Shown: in pieces, positions 11,901 through 25,800 of the stretch
Numbering within the stretch: position 1 is the stretch's first letter
Layout: the number at the start of each line of letters is the position of its first letter
Source of the DNA: Synchiropus splendidus
Taxonomy: Eukaryota > Chordata > Actinopteri > Syngnathiformes > Callionymidae
DNA length: 64,000 nucleotides
Assembly: GCF_027744825.2 (NCBI RefSeq)
Contig: NC_071335.1
Span: 18,133,501 to 18,197,500 of the forward strand
Direction of reading: 5' to 3'
Notes under the pieces: model-generated
What the model was told of the DNA's origin: nothing
The model's database searches: none
Seen by the model: the letters and a program-made list of their open reading frames with translations, nothing else
Position numbers and translations under genes: made by a program

Positions 11901-14900
11901 GCCATTGCTGTCAATAAAACGCTCCAGCGCACTTCAATGCCCTAAAAGCAACAAGCCATACGGCAACCAGATTTGGTTCCTTGTGGGCCTCCGAGGAAAC
12001 AAAAAGCATGTGAATTCATTTGCATGACATTCCCTCCGACGGATGCCGTTGCTCTGAGCATGTTTGCATCCCACATAGAGTCCAGATCGCTTCTTGTGCC
12101 CTGAATTTAGAGCCTTCCAAAGGTTTGCAAAGTAAAAACAAAGACCCCGAGTGGCTCATCTAGCGTTTCAACTCTCACCCGAAAAGTTGCACTATCATCA
12201 AGTCTGCTATTTGTAGCGCTTAAAGAGAATGAGCAGATCAGCTGTTAATCCTATGGGCTTGCGCTGCTAAGTAGCTCATCTCTGTCTGGGTGCTAAGGAG
12301 GGCTTTCAAGCCGATGTTGTCAGATGCATACAAGAGGGAGCAGATACGCCATTGTTTTCCCAGAGAAAGCGCAGAACACTTGACGTTGGAGGGTCAGGGT
12401 GATGCAACTTTTGCAAACAGTGGCATGGTTCATGTAACATTGAGAGCAGGGATTTCACCACGCCCTCGCCCACACTCCAAATGTATATTTACAAATCACC
12501 CGGCCATTTTTGCAAACTGCTGTGCTCATGAATGCAGATGTGAAGTTGCGCATGCAGCTAAATCGCAAAGAAGTGACTTCCAACGCTTGCCTCAGCCGAA
12601 AAAACACTAACCTGGAATGTTGTGTGTCAGAAATGTGTTTCATTATCACGGAACATCACAAGCTGAACTGAGCAGCCTCTATCCCCAGCCGCTGTTTTCA
12701 TTGGGCTTAAAAAAACATTCAAAACATTCTGAATTCTGTTTTTATATCAGACAATTCCAAACATGTCTTTTCTATCCTTTTATCAGAGATGAAACATTGC
12801 CTTTTCCGGGAGGCTGTTGAACTTCATTTGCAGTACTTGTGTCTGTTGTCTCTGTTGTTTTAAAGAGGAAACTAGAACATAACACGATCAGACTGCAATT
12901 GTAAAGTCTTTCAGGAGCAATGTTTTTTCATTCAACGTGGTACTTTGGAGTACGAAGGAGGGATTGAACCAAGGCAACAGAACTCAAAAGGTCCTTTTAT
13001 ACTGGGGTTTTTTTTGTGTGTGCACCCAAAATATTGCATTCCTTGTTCCCCTGCAAGTTACACATCTTGTTCTGCATCTACAGGCTTGAATTCACTGGTG
13101 ACTTTGGATGACAGAACGGTCGTATCTGTAGCCATGTTTGTTGTACCCATTACTGTGTCATTCATTGACTGTTAAAGGACGTGCCAAAGAAATGGGTCTG
13201 TATGAAAGAACCCCGAATCCAAGGACGTCCCCATTCACACACAAAGTCCCTGAAAGTTCTCCCAAAAACAATCTTTGTTTCTTTTGCCATTATTCTCAAA
13301 TAAGCAGAAACATTGTGAGAATTTGTTGAAGCAGCACATTCATCAATTGACTTGTGCTTATTCCGTTTTTTGAAAACTAAAGGTTCTTAAAAAAAAAAAA
13401 AAAAAAGAAGAATAACATAATAAAAATCCTGGAACTCAATTGTTCATGTGGTAAATTATATTCAAAACCTTTATTTTATAAAAAAAAAAATCAATAAATA
13501 AAAAAAATGTGATGCTCATGTAGCCAATGGACAAAATTATTGAAGCAAATATCCTTGTTGAAGAAAATGCAGTCGCTAGACAGCGATGTATTGAACCAGT
13601 CGAACTGCTCAAATGTAGAAAAGCATCTGAATAAAATCACGTGATATAGAAGTATGTACAAAAAAGTACATACACACAAATGTGTGTATTTATTTATTCA
13701 TTTATTTATTTCCCTTGTAGGAAGCTTCAGAAGTGTTTGAAACAACAGTCTGACCCTCAGATTTTCCAGCTTCCAGCCGCAAATGAAATCAATAATCATA
13801 ATAAATTAAAATGGTGTCCTTGATTCTCTTATCCATTTTTCCCTCTAAAGCCACGCTGCAGGCTTTTGTTTACGAATGCAACCCATTAAAAAGCCACTGC
13901 AAGCGTATTCCAAACACATTCTTGACTCGTATTATTAACCCTTGTGTTAGTTAAGCACAGCCTTTCTCCTTCCTCTTCTACTCTATTTTTTTTGGCAATG
14001 CTCTCATCTTTGATAAAACAAAAAACGCAAAATATTTTGTAAAAATAATTCTAAGAATAAAATGTACAGACTAGTGAAATACACCACTGAAAACGGGGGA
14101 AAAAAAGAAAAAAATCTTGCATTACTGAGGGAGAAGATGAAGTGCGTTCTGGTGACTTGCACCTTCATGTCTTCAGGCTTTTAGTGTCACTGCCATGGAG
14201 GTTGACGGACTTTACTGAGTACTTCCTCCGGAGAGATGGAGTTTGGCACAATTGAACGAACAAATCCTTCTATTGAGTCTTTCCCGAACATAACTCTAAT
14301 TTTCTATATGTGCTTGGAAGGCAATTCTGCTGATTGCTTTTGTTACAGTCATGCTTTTGTGTGTCACCTACTGCAATGTAGAAAGGAAGACTGCTGACAC
14401 TCTCTCACCAGAACCACAAAAAAAAAACAAAAAAAAAAAAATACCTTTGCGGTAGACCAGCTTGAGGCTACATCCTCATGCACATATTTCCAAGTATATT
14501 CCGTGTAAAAACCAAGCTGTTTCTGCCGTCCACACGATTCCTAAAGATAGTACATATGCCTCGACTGAAGACCTAGAGGTGCTACAAGGCTCCAGCAGCA
14601 GTGAAGAAGAGAGCAAGGCGCATGCACAAATGAACCTTGTGCGCTCTTTATTAGTAGCGGAGCATAAAGACATTGGAGATGACGTGGTCGAGCTGTGATA
14701 AGAGTCAAGTCAGAGCCGTGAGAGAGCGGCCCGGGGGGGTGAGTTTCGGGTGGTCACTTGCTTCATCGACACCACAGGGGGTATTCATCTCGAATTGCAG
14801 TTCCACAAGTACTTGTTTGGTCATGGTTTGAGAAAATACATTTTCACTCAAAATATCACTCTTGTGTTTGTGACTGGCTTCTCTGGCGAGTGTCCACGAC

Positions 14901-16509
14901 ACGTCCACATCTCAATGATCGTCTGCTCCTCATAACAATGACAGAGTAGTGCAATATTTCTGGTTAATATTAACAATAACCTGAACAGTTGCTGCCTGAT
15001 GTGTCCCACTCTTTTGTGGAGTTGAGGTGGCGACGTTTGGGGAGCGAGCCAAGGCAGATGGCGCTGTGGCGTCGAAAAATACTTGGGTCCACTGTCCACA
15101 CGGAGAAGTGTGTCCGTATCTGTATCGCATTATTCACTCTGGAACTCGGTTTCAAAAATGATTGGATACTGTGGGTGAAAACGAAATACGAACGATTTTG
15201 ACTTCATGTGGACGGGGTCTAAACACACATTGTAAAATACAAAATTTCAGGTTTCAGGCCTTTAGCGGAAGAGCACTCACATTTCAGACTTCAAGATACA
15301 AGAAGAGCTCTCAAAGAAACCTTTTATGCTGCAGATCTTTTGTAGAAACTAAGTAATGTATCAACGAAGTTATTCAGAAATGGACCAACATCCTTCTTTC
15401 ACACTTCACCGTATGTAAGGTGACATTTTGTCTTGCTGACATGTTGGATAACACTTTAAACATGGAAGACCATGCTGGGGCCCCTTTAATGAAAAGGGAA
15501 GTCATGACTCCTCAGTGATATAATAACAGATATATAGTGTGCACAAAATAAAGATTTATTTTCTACCTGGTAAAATCGTGATGAATCAGATAACATGGTG
15601 GCAAATATGCAAATCAGCCTGTGCGTCCTCTGGGACAAGAACAAACAGCTGAGTTGTGTACCAACACCCCGACTGTTTATTCACTGCAGCAAAGGTGCTA
15701 ACAGGGGCGCGCCCACTATCCTGCCCATGTCGAGGTTGCAAACCATTGCGAGCTGTCTTGATGAATTGCTTTGTACATTTTTGAGTGCCTGCCCTCGAGA
15801 TTTAGGACATGAATGCTTTAAAAGGCAACCCTTGAAAAACATGACGCTGTCATCTCAGTCCAGTTCTGGCAGCCTCCACGCCACCCCACTCTGTCATCAT
15901 CACCTCGAACCAACAAAGTGATGTGTGTGCTAACTTTGACGGATGCATGATGAAGGTGATGTTTATCAGTGCGCCAGTGTTAGTGTTTCTATATGTGTTG
16001 TGACACTCGCAGACAGATGGAAACCTCCGGCACACCGCCGGGGGTCTCACTTTGAAGCACCAACCCATTTCCAACTCCCTTTCTCGCTCCCCAACAATCT
16101 TGTCCTCCCGCGCCCTCCCCTTCCTCTCATCCCTTTACGCTCACCAAGCAGAAAAGTAAGCCTCAGTCTTAATAGGGCAGCCCCTGAACCTGGCTGCAGG
16201 CACTGGGAAGCTTGCACTCTTGCTACGATGCAACACATCCATCTGTGTGTTTGACACAATAACACAAAGAGGTCGAGAAACCGCAAATGCAAAATTCATA
16301 TAAAAAAAAAAAGCAGCTTGGAAGCAGCAAACATGGCACTGTGGAGCTCCTGAATATGTTTTCGTGTCTTTCGTAGATACTATGATACAGTTTATTTTTT
16401 TTGTGACTGGAACACAGGATGCAGTGTGCTTCATTCGAAATTCTTCATGCGAAGCTAAACTATGTTTCAATTGCAAGCAGACAACGATATTTTAGGAATA
16501 AAAAAAAAT

Positions 16510-16554
<45 letters not shown>

Positions 16555-18211
16555 TAAAATCAAATATGAACAATACTTGCCGACCGGCCTGTTTATTTGA
16601 AATTGTCTCCACACACACTCTTGAAACAAAACAAAAATAATTGAGAGTGAAAACAAAAAAAAAAAAAAAAAATAGGTCATGCTCACCACGGGGTTGTCAG
16701 GTGATGCGTGGGTTCTGGCGCCTGGGCTCCAGCTCATAGGAGATACTTAGTAGGAAGGAGGTGACGGTAAATTGGATTTTCCGGGGGATATGTCAGCTTC
16801 AGATCGTACTTGTCTATTTGCTTGGTTTTGCTCTGTTTACCAACATTTCAACTATTTTTTTTATATGGCGGCAATGGATAGCAATGGTACTACACACAGG
16901 CACGTAACTAATTCATCCACCCCCGGACACACTCCATTTCTTCCTAGTCATACTACATATCCTCTTCGAACCCACCCACCCAATTTCCAGTGAAAATTAA
17001 TATATACAACACCAGTTTATTATTATTATTACTACCCCAGATAATTGTGGTTCTGAGCACAACACTGCAATGGTTTCATTACTCAGTTCCAATAAAGAAT
17101 AGCTGATACATTATGTTGCATGTTAATAAAAAGATTTCTCATATCTCTGCTCCATTCGCACCATTGTCAGCTCCATTAAACAAAAGGAGTCTTTGACCTT
17201 AATGCATAAATTCAAAAGGAACGTGACACAGCAGGTCACCAGCAGACGGAGGTTTTCAAACCTCTGCCCCGCACAGATAAGAGGTTGACACAATCCCGCA
17301 CCTTGGACAGATTGTTAACTCTCTCCCTGTGTGGGGACTGTATGGGGAATGTCGGCCATGTTGCCTTGCTGTCCGCTCAAGCTTGTACGCTGCCAGATAA
17401 TGCAGCTGTAAAATCAATGGTTATTACTCTCTGAGAAAAAAAAAAAAAAATGTCATGTTAAGTGAAAAGAAAAAAAGCTGTGCTGAAAAAAATTTGAAAA
17501 GACAAAGATAATTAAAAGAAGTGGCTCTGGGAGCGGCAAATTCAAGGTCAGGCACTTAGAAAACCTTTAAACGGCTTTTTTAATTAGCGCGAAAATAAAT
17601 AAATAAAATAAAGTGAATCTCGTCGGAGCACTATGGCTCTCAGCGTGTGAGCTGATTTTTACAGGGAAAGATTAGAATGCCCTGATTCCTGAAGATCAAA
17701 AGGGACGAGCATTATTCAGGCACCCGAGTGCGATGTGAACACGCTGCGTTTTCAATGATTAAGCAGGAGATATTGGCAGCGACAGCATGGAAAGCTCATG
17801 TCGAGTTAAACATTCATAGAAACTGGGATCTGTGAAATATGGATGTCCTGGCCTGTTTTCCTTTAGATTTACATCGGCTGTGAAGTGGATGATGACAAGA
17901 ACTGAGTGTATGTAAAGGACATGCATATAAACTAAACCATTCAATTTTGTAGTGTAAAGTGGTCTAAAAATATTAGGGAACAGATTACTACACCTTGTAC
18001 TGCAGATGTTCCAACTCATAAATCCAAACATATCCTGAAGTTAGCATGAAAACACTTTGCCCCGCCCATATTATGCCCATAGAAGGCAATGGGTATCATT
18101 AATAGACAGGTGGTGAGCTTATGTTGGTTGTTGCCACACAGAAAAACTGAGGTGGAGAAGAAAATGCAAGCTAGAGATAAATAAATAAAATAAAATCAAT
18201 GAAGTAAAATG
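8911..18211. other. Intergenic gene desert
   Basis: Nine kilobases with no exon, RNA gene or recognisable transposon that I can support. Poly-A/T runs (8917, 9234, 13389, 14417) and a TA microsatellite (16513). The block 17520-17760, low in simple repeats and with TTAATTAGC and TTCAATGATT homeodomain-like words, is a candidate regulatory element only. Confidence 0.55.
16513..16554. repeat. (TA)n microsatellite, about 42 bp
   Basis: GTATATAT run preceded by a poly-A tract. Confidence 0.98.
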
Positions 18212-18880
18212 TCCGGTCCCTGTATGACCGGAGCAGGAGCATGGCAGTAAATCAGACTTGTTCCCGGTGCATGTTGGCCTCCGCCAGGGCTGCCCTTTGT
18301 CACCCGTTCTGTTCATTACTTTTATGGACAGAATTTCTAGGCGCAGCTCGGGGTCGGACGGGATCCAGTTTGGGAACCACAGAATTTCATCTCTGCTATT
18401 TGCGGACGATGTTGTTCTGCTGGTCTCATCGGACCGGGACCTTCAGCATGCAGTGGGGCGGTTTGCAGCTGAGTGTGAAGTGGCCGGGATGAGGATCAGC
18501 ACCTCCAAGTCTGAGCCCATGGTTCCCCACCGGAATAAGGTGACTTGCTATCTCCAGGTCGGTGGAGAGTTCTTACCCCAAGTGGTGGAGTTTAAGTATC
18601 TCGGGGTCTTGTTCTCGAGTGAGGGAAAAGGGGAGCGTGAGATTGATAGACGGGTAGGTGCAGCGGCAGCAGTGATGCGGTCACTGTATCGGACCGTGGT
18701 GGTGAAGAGGGAGCTGAGTCACAAGACAAAGCTCTGGATTTACCGATCGATCTACGTTCCCATCCTCACCTATGGTCACCAGCTTTGGGTCATGACCGAA
18801 AGGATGAGATCGCGGATACAAGCGGCTGAGATGAGTTTCCTCCGCAGGGTGGCTGGGCACACATTGTATGAATGGCCCCC
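18212..18880 (+). pseudogene. Non-LTR retrotransposon (LINE) reverse-transcriptase fragment
   Basis: An open frame at 18258-18932 encodes the C-terminal half of an RT: GLRQGCPLSPVLF (palm/fingers motif), catalytic FADDVVLL (residues 48-55 of this frame), MRISTSKSE, FKYLGVLFSSEG, EIDRRVGAAAAVMRSLYRTV, and IYRSIYVPILTYGHQLWVMT. It starts about 18212 (CCCTGTATGACCGGAGC) with a frame slip before 18258, and homology stops near 18870 at FLRRVAGHT. The upstream endonuclease and the end of ORF2 are missing. This is a LINE family common in teleosts; I do not assign a clade name. Probably a fairly young 5'-truncated or rearranged copy, as the frame is still open. Confidence 0.9.
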
Positions 18881-19717
18881 CATTCCTACATACAACAGAA
18901 TCACCAAACGTTTAAATCCAGCTGAGCAGTAGCCTGAGATATAGACCACACCAGGAGCATCCTCCAGTGAACCAGCTGCAAAAGAAGAGATATCTGTGGA
19001 TTTTGTTTCATAAGTCGAAAGGGATAAGGCATATTTCAAAGGAGAGTGCAAATTAGAGCAAAAACATACAGTATCATACAAGTTCTGTTCAACTGATCTA
19101 CTCTGTCAGGAGACGGACAGCTCAAAAGGGAGCATGGAGCTCTGAACACATCTGGCATCAATAACGACTACCTTAGAAAGATGAGGAGGCAGAAATGAGG
19201 CCAGTGAAGTGTTTGGAAACCGAGTGTTCGATAACAGTAAGAGCTGTACTTTGGAAACTTACAGTGATGCTAGATCTATGCCTATAGTTCTATGGTATAA
19301 AAGCCATTGGTTTTTCTGAGTTTGGCACACGCTCATGTTTAGCAATCCTAAAATACAAATGACCTAGTTATTCAAGGTTTGTCTTGCATTGATGCCTCTT
19401 CCTCAATCTGTCCTCGTCTGACTCTCCACGATCATCAAGTGTTGCTAGTACGTACAGTAAGTGTTACCTGAAGCCCTGTGGAAGCTGTGGCCTCAATGTT
19501 TTGCTATCCATTCGTCTGCATGAGTCAGGAATTTCCCTCTTCCTCTTCCGTAGATCTTACGTAACCCCCCCCTCTTGCTTCGACATCCACAATGTTTTTG
19601 TCTAATATTAGCATATTTTACGATAAAGTTAGCATAATGCTCGTTCGGAGTCATAGGGAGTCGAGACGTTCATAGGGAGTAGAGTCAGTTCGGACAACCC
19701 ATCCTTATTCCTATGGC

Positions 19718-20010
19718 ATCCTATGCTGACGCCGAAGGCAGAATTCTGCTTTGCATGCCAGGCTTGTACGGCATATCTTTACGCCATTGGCAGCATGTAG
19801 CGTCCAAAAAATACAGTTTGGAAAGCCATGGCATGACACGCCTTTCGTCATATCTATAAATAGCAGCTGACAACCAATGTATGTCCCCGCACCTCGCGGT
19901 TGGTGCTCCTCCACCACTCCCAGTTGTTCTACTCCACATGTATGACTCCATTGAAACGCCTCTGTGTCAACGTGCAACAGAGAAGGCTGCCTTTGGCGTC
20001 AGTATAGGAC
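19718..20010. repeat. Inverted-repeat (foldback-like) element
   Basis: TCCTATGCTGACGCCGAAGG (from 19718) is the near reverse complement of GCTGCCTTTGGCGTCAGTAT then AGGA (19987-20010), about 20 of 24 bases. Related sequence GACGTCGGCATAGGACGC then CCACTTTCACG is at 173-205, so it is a dispersed family. Confidence 0.5.
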
Positions 20011-20222
20011 TCAAACGTCCACTTTCTCAACATCAGTTTATAACGCTATGAGGCATTTGAGTTGATGATGATCTCAAATGAAATACAAATCTCCCTCAGA
20101 ACTGTTCATGGATAACAAAACTCCAAATTCCCTGCACTACTTGATGTAACACCAGTGCTATTCTGGCAATTTTCCAGAGTTATCTTTTATTTGTAAGCCG
20201 CGACCCCAGTGTTGATTGAAGA

Positions 20223-20287
20223 GAATAATAATAATAATAATAATATAATAACAATAATAATTGGCAATAATAATAATAATAATAACA
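20223..20287. repeat. (AAT)n microsatellite, interrupted
   Basis: AATAAT units with TTGGC and AAC interruptions. Confidence 0.95.
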
Positions 20288-20791
20288 ATGGGAAACTTCA
20301 TAAAATACAGGATGGAAAGACAGAGGCAAGAAAAAAAATCTCCTTTTTCCTTTCTTATTTCTCCGCTACCTTGGACTGACACTCGATTGCTGTCAACATG
20401 CCAAGGTCTGCACGAGAATGAGTGCAAATTGGCCAAGTTTCAACCATGTAATTAATCACTCAGACAGAGTTTGAAACCGTCGTGCCAGATTGACGTGGGT
20501 GTGTTTGTAGCTGGTGGTTTTGGTGGGTGGGAATTTAGAGTCTTGTAAATGCATTGTGTAGGTGGCGAGCTCATTAACAGTTTTACCTACATTCTACCTC
20601 ATTAATTTGGATTTAGTTTTTATTCTCCCGCAGGTATTTTCTTCTCCACCTCGGTTCTGACTGGAATAAAAATGTTTACGGTTATATTAAATGCCTTTTA
20701 CTTTCCATGGCCGCCTCATGAGCAGAGTCTTGGTCTGCACATGTTTCCAACAACATATTGCTTGTTTTTTATTTCACTTGAAAATAAAAAA

Positions 20792-21446
20792 TAGTGCTGT
20801 CAGTCAATTAAGAAAAAATAATCGAATTAATCGCATTTTATGTCATATCTGCTGAAGGTCTCCTGATAGAAGAATTTCAGTTTTAGGATATTAAAAAATT
20901 ATAGTGCATGACCCTGTCAATTGAATACAGTAAGAAGAGAAGATTTGAAATACAGTTTTTTATTGGTGAACTGTGCTTCATGAATGAAATCCAAAAGTAA
21001 AGGTCAAGCACATCAGCGCAAACCAGTGAGGCCAGGTGCATTATTCAGAAATGCAAAACAAATACAGCAATACAGTGAAATAAATGAAATAAAGCTGTCT
21101 TCAAAAATGTAAAACAAATACAGCAATACAGCGAAATAAATAAAATAAAGCTGTCTTCAAAAATGTAAAACAAATACAGCAATACAGTGAAATAAATAAA
21201 ATAAAGCTGTCTTCAAAAATGTAATACAAATACAGCAATACAGTGAAATAAATAAAATAACGCTGTCTTCAAAAATGTAATACAAATGCAGCAATACAGT
21301 GAAATAAATAAAATGTCTCACATAGGCACTTAAGCTCAATATAGCTCAAATAGTTCAAAAATGAATAATAGAAGTATAACACGCCTCTAAATGAGGCAAA
21401 ATGAAGAACCGTATTTTTATTTTAACACGTTAAAACGACAGCACTA
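20792..21446. mobile_element. hAT-like non-autonomous DNA transposon
   Basis: Left end TAGTGCTGTCAGTCAATTAA and right end TTAAAACGACAGCACTA form short inverted termini; TAGTG fits the hAT YARNG end rule. Flanks ATAAAAAA and ATAAAAAT match at 7 of 8 positions, as expected of an 8-bp target duplication. No transposase frame. The interior carries a 56-bp minisatellite. Confidence 0.7.
21049..21314. repeat. 56-bp minisatellite, about 4.75 copies
   Basis: Units start at 21049, 21105, 21161, 21217 and 21273 (partial), with core CAAATACAGCAATACAGTGA then AATAAATAAAATAAAGCTG. Very few substitutions between units, so recent expansion inside the hAT-like element. Confidence 0.95.
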
Positions 21447-22489
21447 ATAAAAATAAATGCTGTAACTGCTACCTACGTCGGCTGAAGAGGGTGAAATATT
21501 CAACGTGAACATGAAATACTCTTCAGTTAAAGTGCACGTTTCAAGATCAGCACTGATTTCTGCGAAGATCCTTGCTGCTCCACCATGCAGATTGCCTGTT
21601 TGCCTCTTCGCAGTTTGCCTCCTTGGTGTCGGCATATTGTCCTTGCGTCAGCAAAGGTTCCATCCGTTCGCCTCCCGCAGGTAAAGCGTGCAGGCCAAAT
21701 TAATGAGTGGCTCTAATGGCCCACGGGTGAACTGTAGTTCAAATGGTTGTCTCCCTCCATCGCGACAAGACTTTTCCATTTAACTGGGGTGTACTTTTTT
21801 TGGTTCACCCTTGGCTCTGTTTTCAGGAACAGTGGCGAATAAATGTTTGTTTGATAGCGCACTTCAGCAGGATGCAACGGAGATAAAACCCTATTCAACA
21901 ACCTTAAGCCCTTGCCAAGTCACAGAGGTAACAATTGCATCAGGTGATCCAAGACTTCCATTCTCCCTGCTGGCTACTTCACCTCAGCTTGAGTATGAGA
22001 TTCAAAGACGTGAATATGTCACATGCAGTCATTTAAGAAGTGGATGATGGTGGTGAGCTGAAGAAAGGCTTCGAGTGCGACGGTGGAGACACCATGGACA
22101 AGACCAAACAACACTTGTACCATGTACAAGCAGTGGCAGCAGAGGCATCAATTTATGTAGAAAAGGTTGTGAGATTCCTTCTGATCTGCAGGAGTCTGTG
22201 GAAATTCTTTCTCTGTTATTGTCACTTGTAAGCTTCAAACAAACAAACAAAAAAAATCAGGGCTCTTTATGCGTGTCAAGCTTGATTTGTCACAGACAGT
22301 TTCTATATATTACAAGGTGAAAAATTGTTTGGCCATCATCTGAAAGGTGCAGAGTGAGTCACCACAACGCAATATTTAGTGTTTTTGAAACAGGAAAAGT
22401 AGCGTCAATACCACACTCATCACTTTTCCCGGAAATGAAAGGGACTTTTTTTGCTGTTTTTTGCAAGGTGAAATGACATTTAATATTTT

Positions 22490-22886
22490 TGCCCCGGGCA
22501 ATCTGACTTCACCCTCTTCAGGACCTGTATGTCTCCAGGACCCAGAGACACGCAGGTCGGATGAGAGCCAACCCTTCTCACCCTGGTCATGGACTGTTTG
22601 TTCCTCTTCGGCTACGGTCCATCCAGACCAGAACCTCCCGTCACAGGAACAGCTTCTTCCCCTCAGCTGCAGTAATGTTGAATTCGTGAACAGCCCTTGT
22701 TGTTTATTTATTTCAGAAGTACTTCTATCGTTTAGTTTATTTTTATTCATTTATTTATTTGTTTATTTTTTTATTTTTAATTGTTATTTTTATTTTGCTC
22801 ATGACTGCACAATGTACCAAAGCACTTTCCTAGTTGGTGGGATCCTCACTGACATCGGCAATAAAGCTTTTCTGATTCCGATTAAC
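22490..22886 (+). mobile_element. LINE ORF2 end plus 3' UTR copy
   Basis: One frame reads QDLYVSRTQRHAGRMRANPS...RTSRHRNSFFPSAAVMLNS and then a stop, the usual C-terminus of a CR1/L2-like fish LINE. It is followed by an AT-rich 3' UTR (GCACAATGTACCAAAGCACT, TAGTTGGTGGGATCCTCACT) ending AATAAAGCTTTTCTGATTCC. 5'-truncated. Confidence 0.75.
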
Positions 22887-25800
22887 TTTAAGGTAAATAA
22901 AGTTATGTGAACGGTGTCTTTCGTTGGTGTTTTTCAAAGATACATGCAATTGTGTATTTGGAATTATGCGATTTCTTGATATAAATACTTCTGAATCGAT
23001 TGTGAAGTCGTTTTTTGGGGTGTTGATCTGTGTTGTTTTCATGGCTGTATGTGCAGTCTCAACAAAACACATTCATTGGAGCAGCCCTCCTCAGAAAACG
23101 TGTCGTACACTCCAACAAGGGATCAGTCAACCAGCCCCATGCTTGGTGCTAGAGTACCAAATAATAGATATGCAGTATATTCGGGGATCAGCAGGTTAAA
23201 GTCCTGGATAGTTCATCCATGATCTCAGATTCGGAGAGTCAAAGTGGTGGCAGTTCAGACACACAAGTGGCTCAACCATGAGCTGGGGAGCATGAGGTGT
23301 TGGAGCAACAACGACAGCTACAGTAAATACTGATAACTGCTGCCACCATTTTGCTGGTATGTGACCTCTTATTCTTCACATGTATGAAGATATGCAAAAC
23401 AGCGGAAAGTGGCCATAAATCTAAGTGTATAAGTAGAACTACAAGCTTGAAGTCGCAAAAAAGGGGTTGCACGCATGACGAATATAAGTTCACATACTTG
23501 AAGACATTTTTTACTTTTTACGTTTTTTTTGCAAGAGCACAAACCACTGCAGCGAGGACATAGATCCCGATCTCTGCGCCCCCTCGCTTTTGCTCCTCCC
23601 TGTCTGAGATATTGGGCGCAACATGAACTTGAGCAGTTGCAGGTCACTCTGGCCAATCGCATGAGGCAAAGCAACGGACCACTTCCGGGAGTTGAGTTGA
23701 CTCAATGTCGACATTGAATAATAATAACAATAATAATAATACTAATACTGTGCAGCAAAGGATGTTGCACATTTGCCATCACCTACATTTTAGGGACAGT
23801 GTCAAGTCCAATACTGAAACAGAAAGAAGCATAAGGCAAACTTGTCTCCTCTTCAAAAAAGGAATTAAGGATATTAAATGAGCTTGTCTCCTGATGTAAC
23901 GTCAGGTTGAAAATGAGGCGGCTATCATAAGCATGATTGAACGCCTATCACACGTTTTGGCAACGGTTCAGAGGAAACACAATGGCGGGTCATGAGACCT
24001 AATGGAGAAAATCCCAACACCGCGCACCACCCGGTTCCCCCGCGAGTCGCCACCATCTGTGCACATCACCCGTCATTGTCTCTACTTATTGCTCCGCTGT
24101 GGCCCTTGATTCCCTTTTTCATACTTCAAAAAGGAGAAACTGGGTCTTGGAGTTTTCAAGTCTGATCCCCCCGAGTTAGTAACTTCACCGAGTCCTGCAT
24201 TTATCATTTCCGAGGTGGTGGTCAATGTGTTTCTCAGCTATTCTGCCGTAGGAATCTTGCTTCAAGGATAACTTTGCAAAGGTTCGTTCAACCATCACAG
24301 ACACACACACACACACAGAGACACACGAAGGGAAGGCTTCATTACAACCACCAGCTGGAGAGGCATTTCACTTCATCCATCACAATGCGGCCTGGGATGC
24401 ATACTTACAGACATGCTCTCATCCATTTAAACACACACAATCATCAGCACTGGGGTTAGTGATGCTTCCAAGCCAACAGAAAAAAACTGCACTGAAATGT
24501 ACCTGATACTGGCCTTAAAAAACAATCATGAATCACGGCTCCCCCGAAAGTGATGCACTTTCCTCACCAAACGCTCTTCATATTTCATCCTCAGGGGGGA
24601 CGCTGCTGCTTTGACACATGGAAATGATTCTGTGCTTTAATCCTAAACTAATGAACAAACTGAAATGGAGTGCTGCTGAGGAAATGATGAGACGTCGCTG
24701 TAATAGATCAAGATTGTTAGATTGTGCCTGGCTTTTTTTTGGTTCCAGCAACGAGAAACTCCATGAATTTCCACTAGTCAATTAAACTTGACCTACAAAT
24801 CCTTATTGCAATTGTAACCACATTCGTTCATCCATTTCCATCGTCGATGCGGCGGTAATTCTATTTCTTGGCTACACTGTGGAGGTTACCAGCCCATGGC
24901 AGGGCTCATGTGATCACTGTGAGCAGGGGTCTCGAACATGTGGCCTGTGGGCGTATGATGTTCCAACTAGGTTGAAAATCTAGCTCAGAGGCACTGTTTA
25001 CTTTGTACAACGGTGGTAAGTAAATGGTGAAGGCAAATTGACTTAAACCCACTGACACATCTCCATGGCTAATATATGGATTTTCACAGGCTAAAGAGCA
25101 TCATGCTGCCAAAATATTCAGCCTCGACACATCAAACCGATGAAATCGCAGGCATTTTATTGACCTTAAACCGCTGATAATGCGTTGTTTTTGCCCGCGT
25201 GTCCGCAGCTCTGCCAACGGAGCCGATCTTCTAGAGGACCAGAGATGAGAAGCAGCAGCTGAGACCGGCTGTGGTGTCAGAACTTCGAAACACAGGGCTG
25301 AAAACAAAAACATTTTGAGCGGTTTAATGTCAATAAAAGATGATTCAAATTCAGAACATTGTTGAGTTTGTTTCATGAGTCAGTCTTGATGCTGGACCCT
25401 GTTTTAAAAACTTGTTGAAGTAGAAGCCTCATGCATTATCAAGCTGTTGCACCACTGACCTTTCTACGACGCAGACAGCACCACTGCATGTGCAGCTTAT
25501 GTTTGAACAAGATCTATTTTCTGTCTTGACTTTAGTGGGTGTGGCTAATATTCCAGTGCACTCTATAGTCCGGAATTCCCGGTACTTGCCTTCTTTGGTC
25601 AATATTTTCAGTGACTGGCATCATACATAGCCCTCGGCCATGGTGACAATACGATTTTCATCGGGGACTTAAGATAGATAGAAAGCATAATAATGTCATC
25701 AAAACAACTTTAAATATTACTACATTCAGAGTGTTCACGCTACAATAGGAGGATGTAGGAAGGAAAAAAAAAGCAAACAAAAAGACAGTTGAACCTTTCA

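Larger units (their letters stand above)
18906..20791. other. Intergenic with a foldback-like repeat
   Basis: Short tandem wording TCATAGGGAGTCGAGACG then TTCATAGGGAGTAGAG at 19650-19685, the inverted-repeat element 19718-20010, and an AAT microsatellite. No host exon seen. Confidence 0.55.

Noticed and set aside
21049..21314. CRISPR-like regular repeats
   Set aside because: Contiguous 56-bp minisatellite without spacers in a vertebrate genome.
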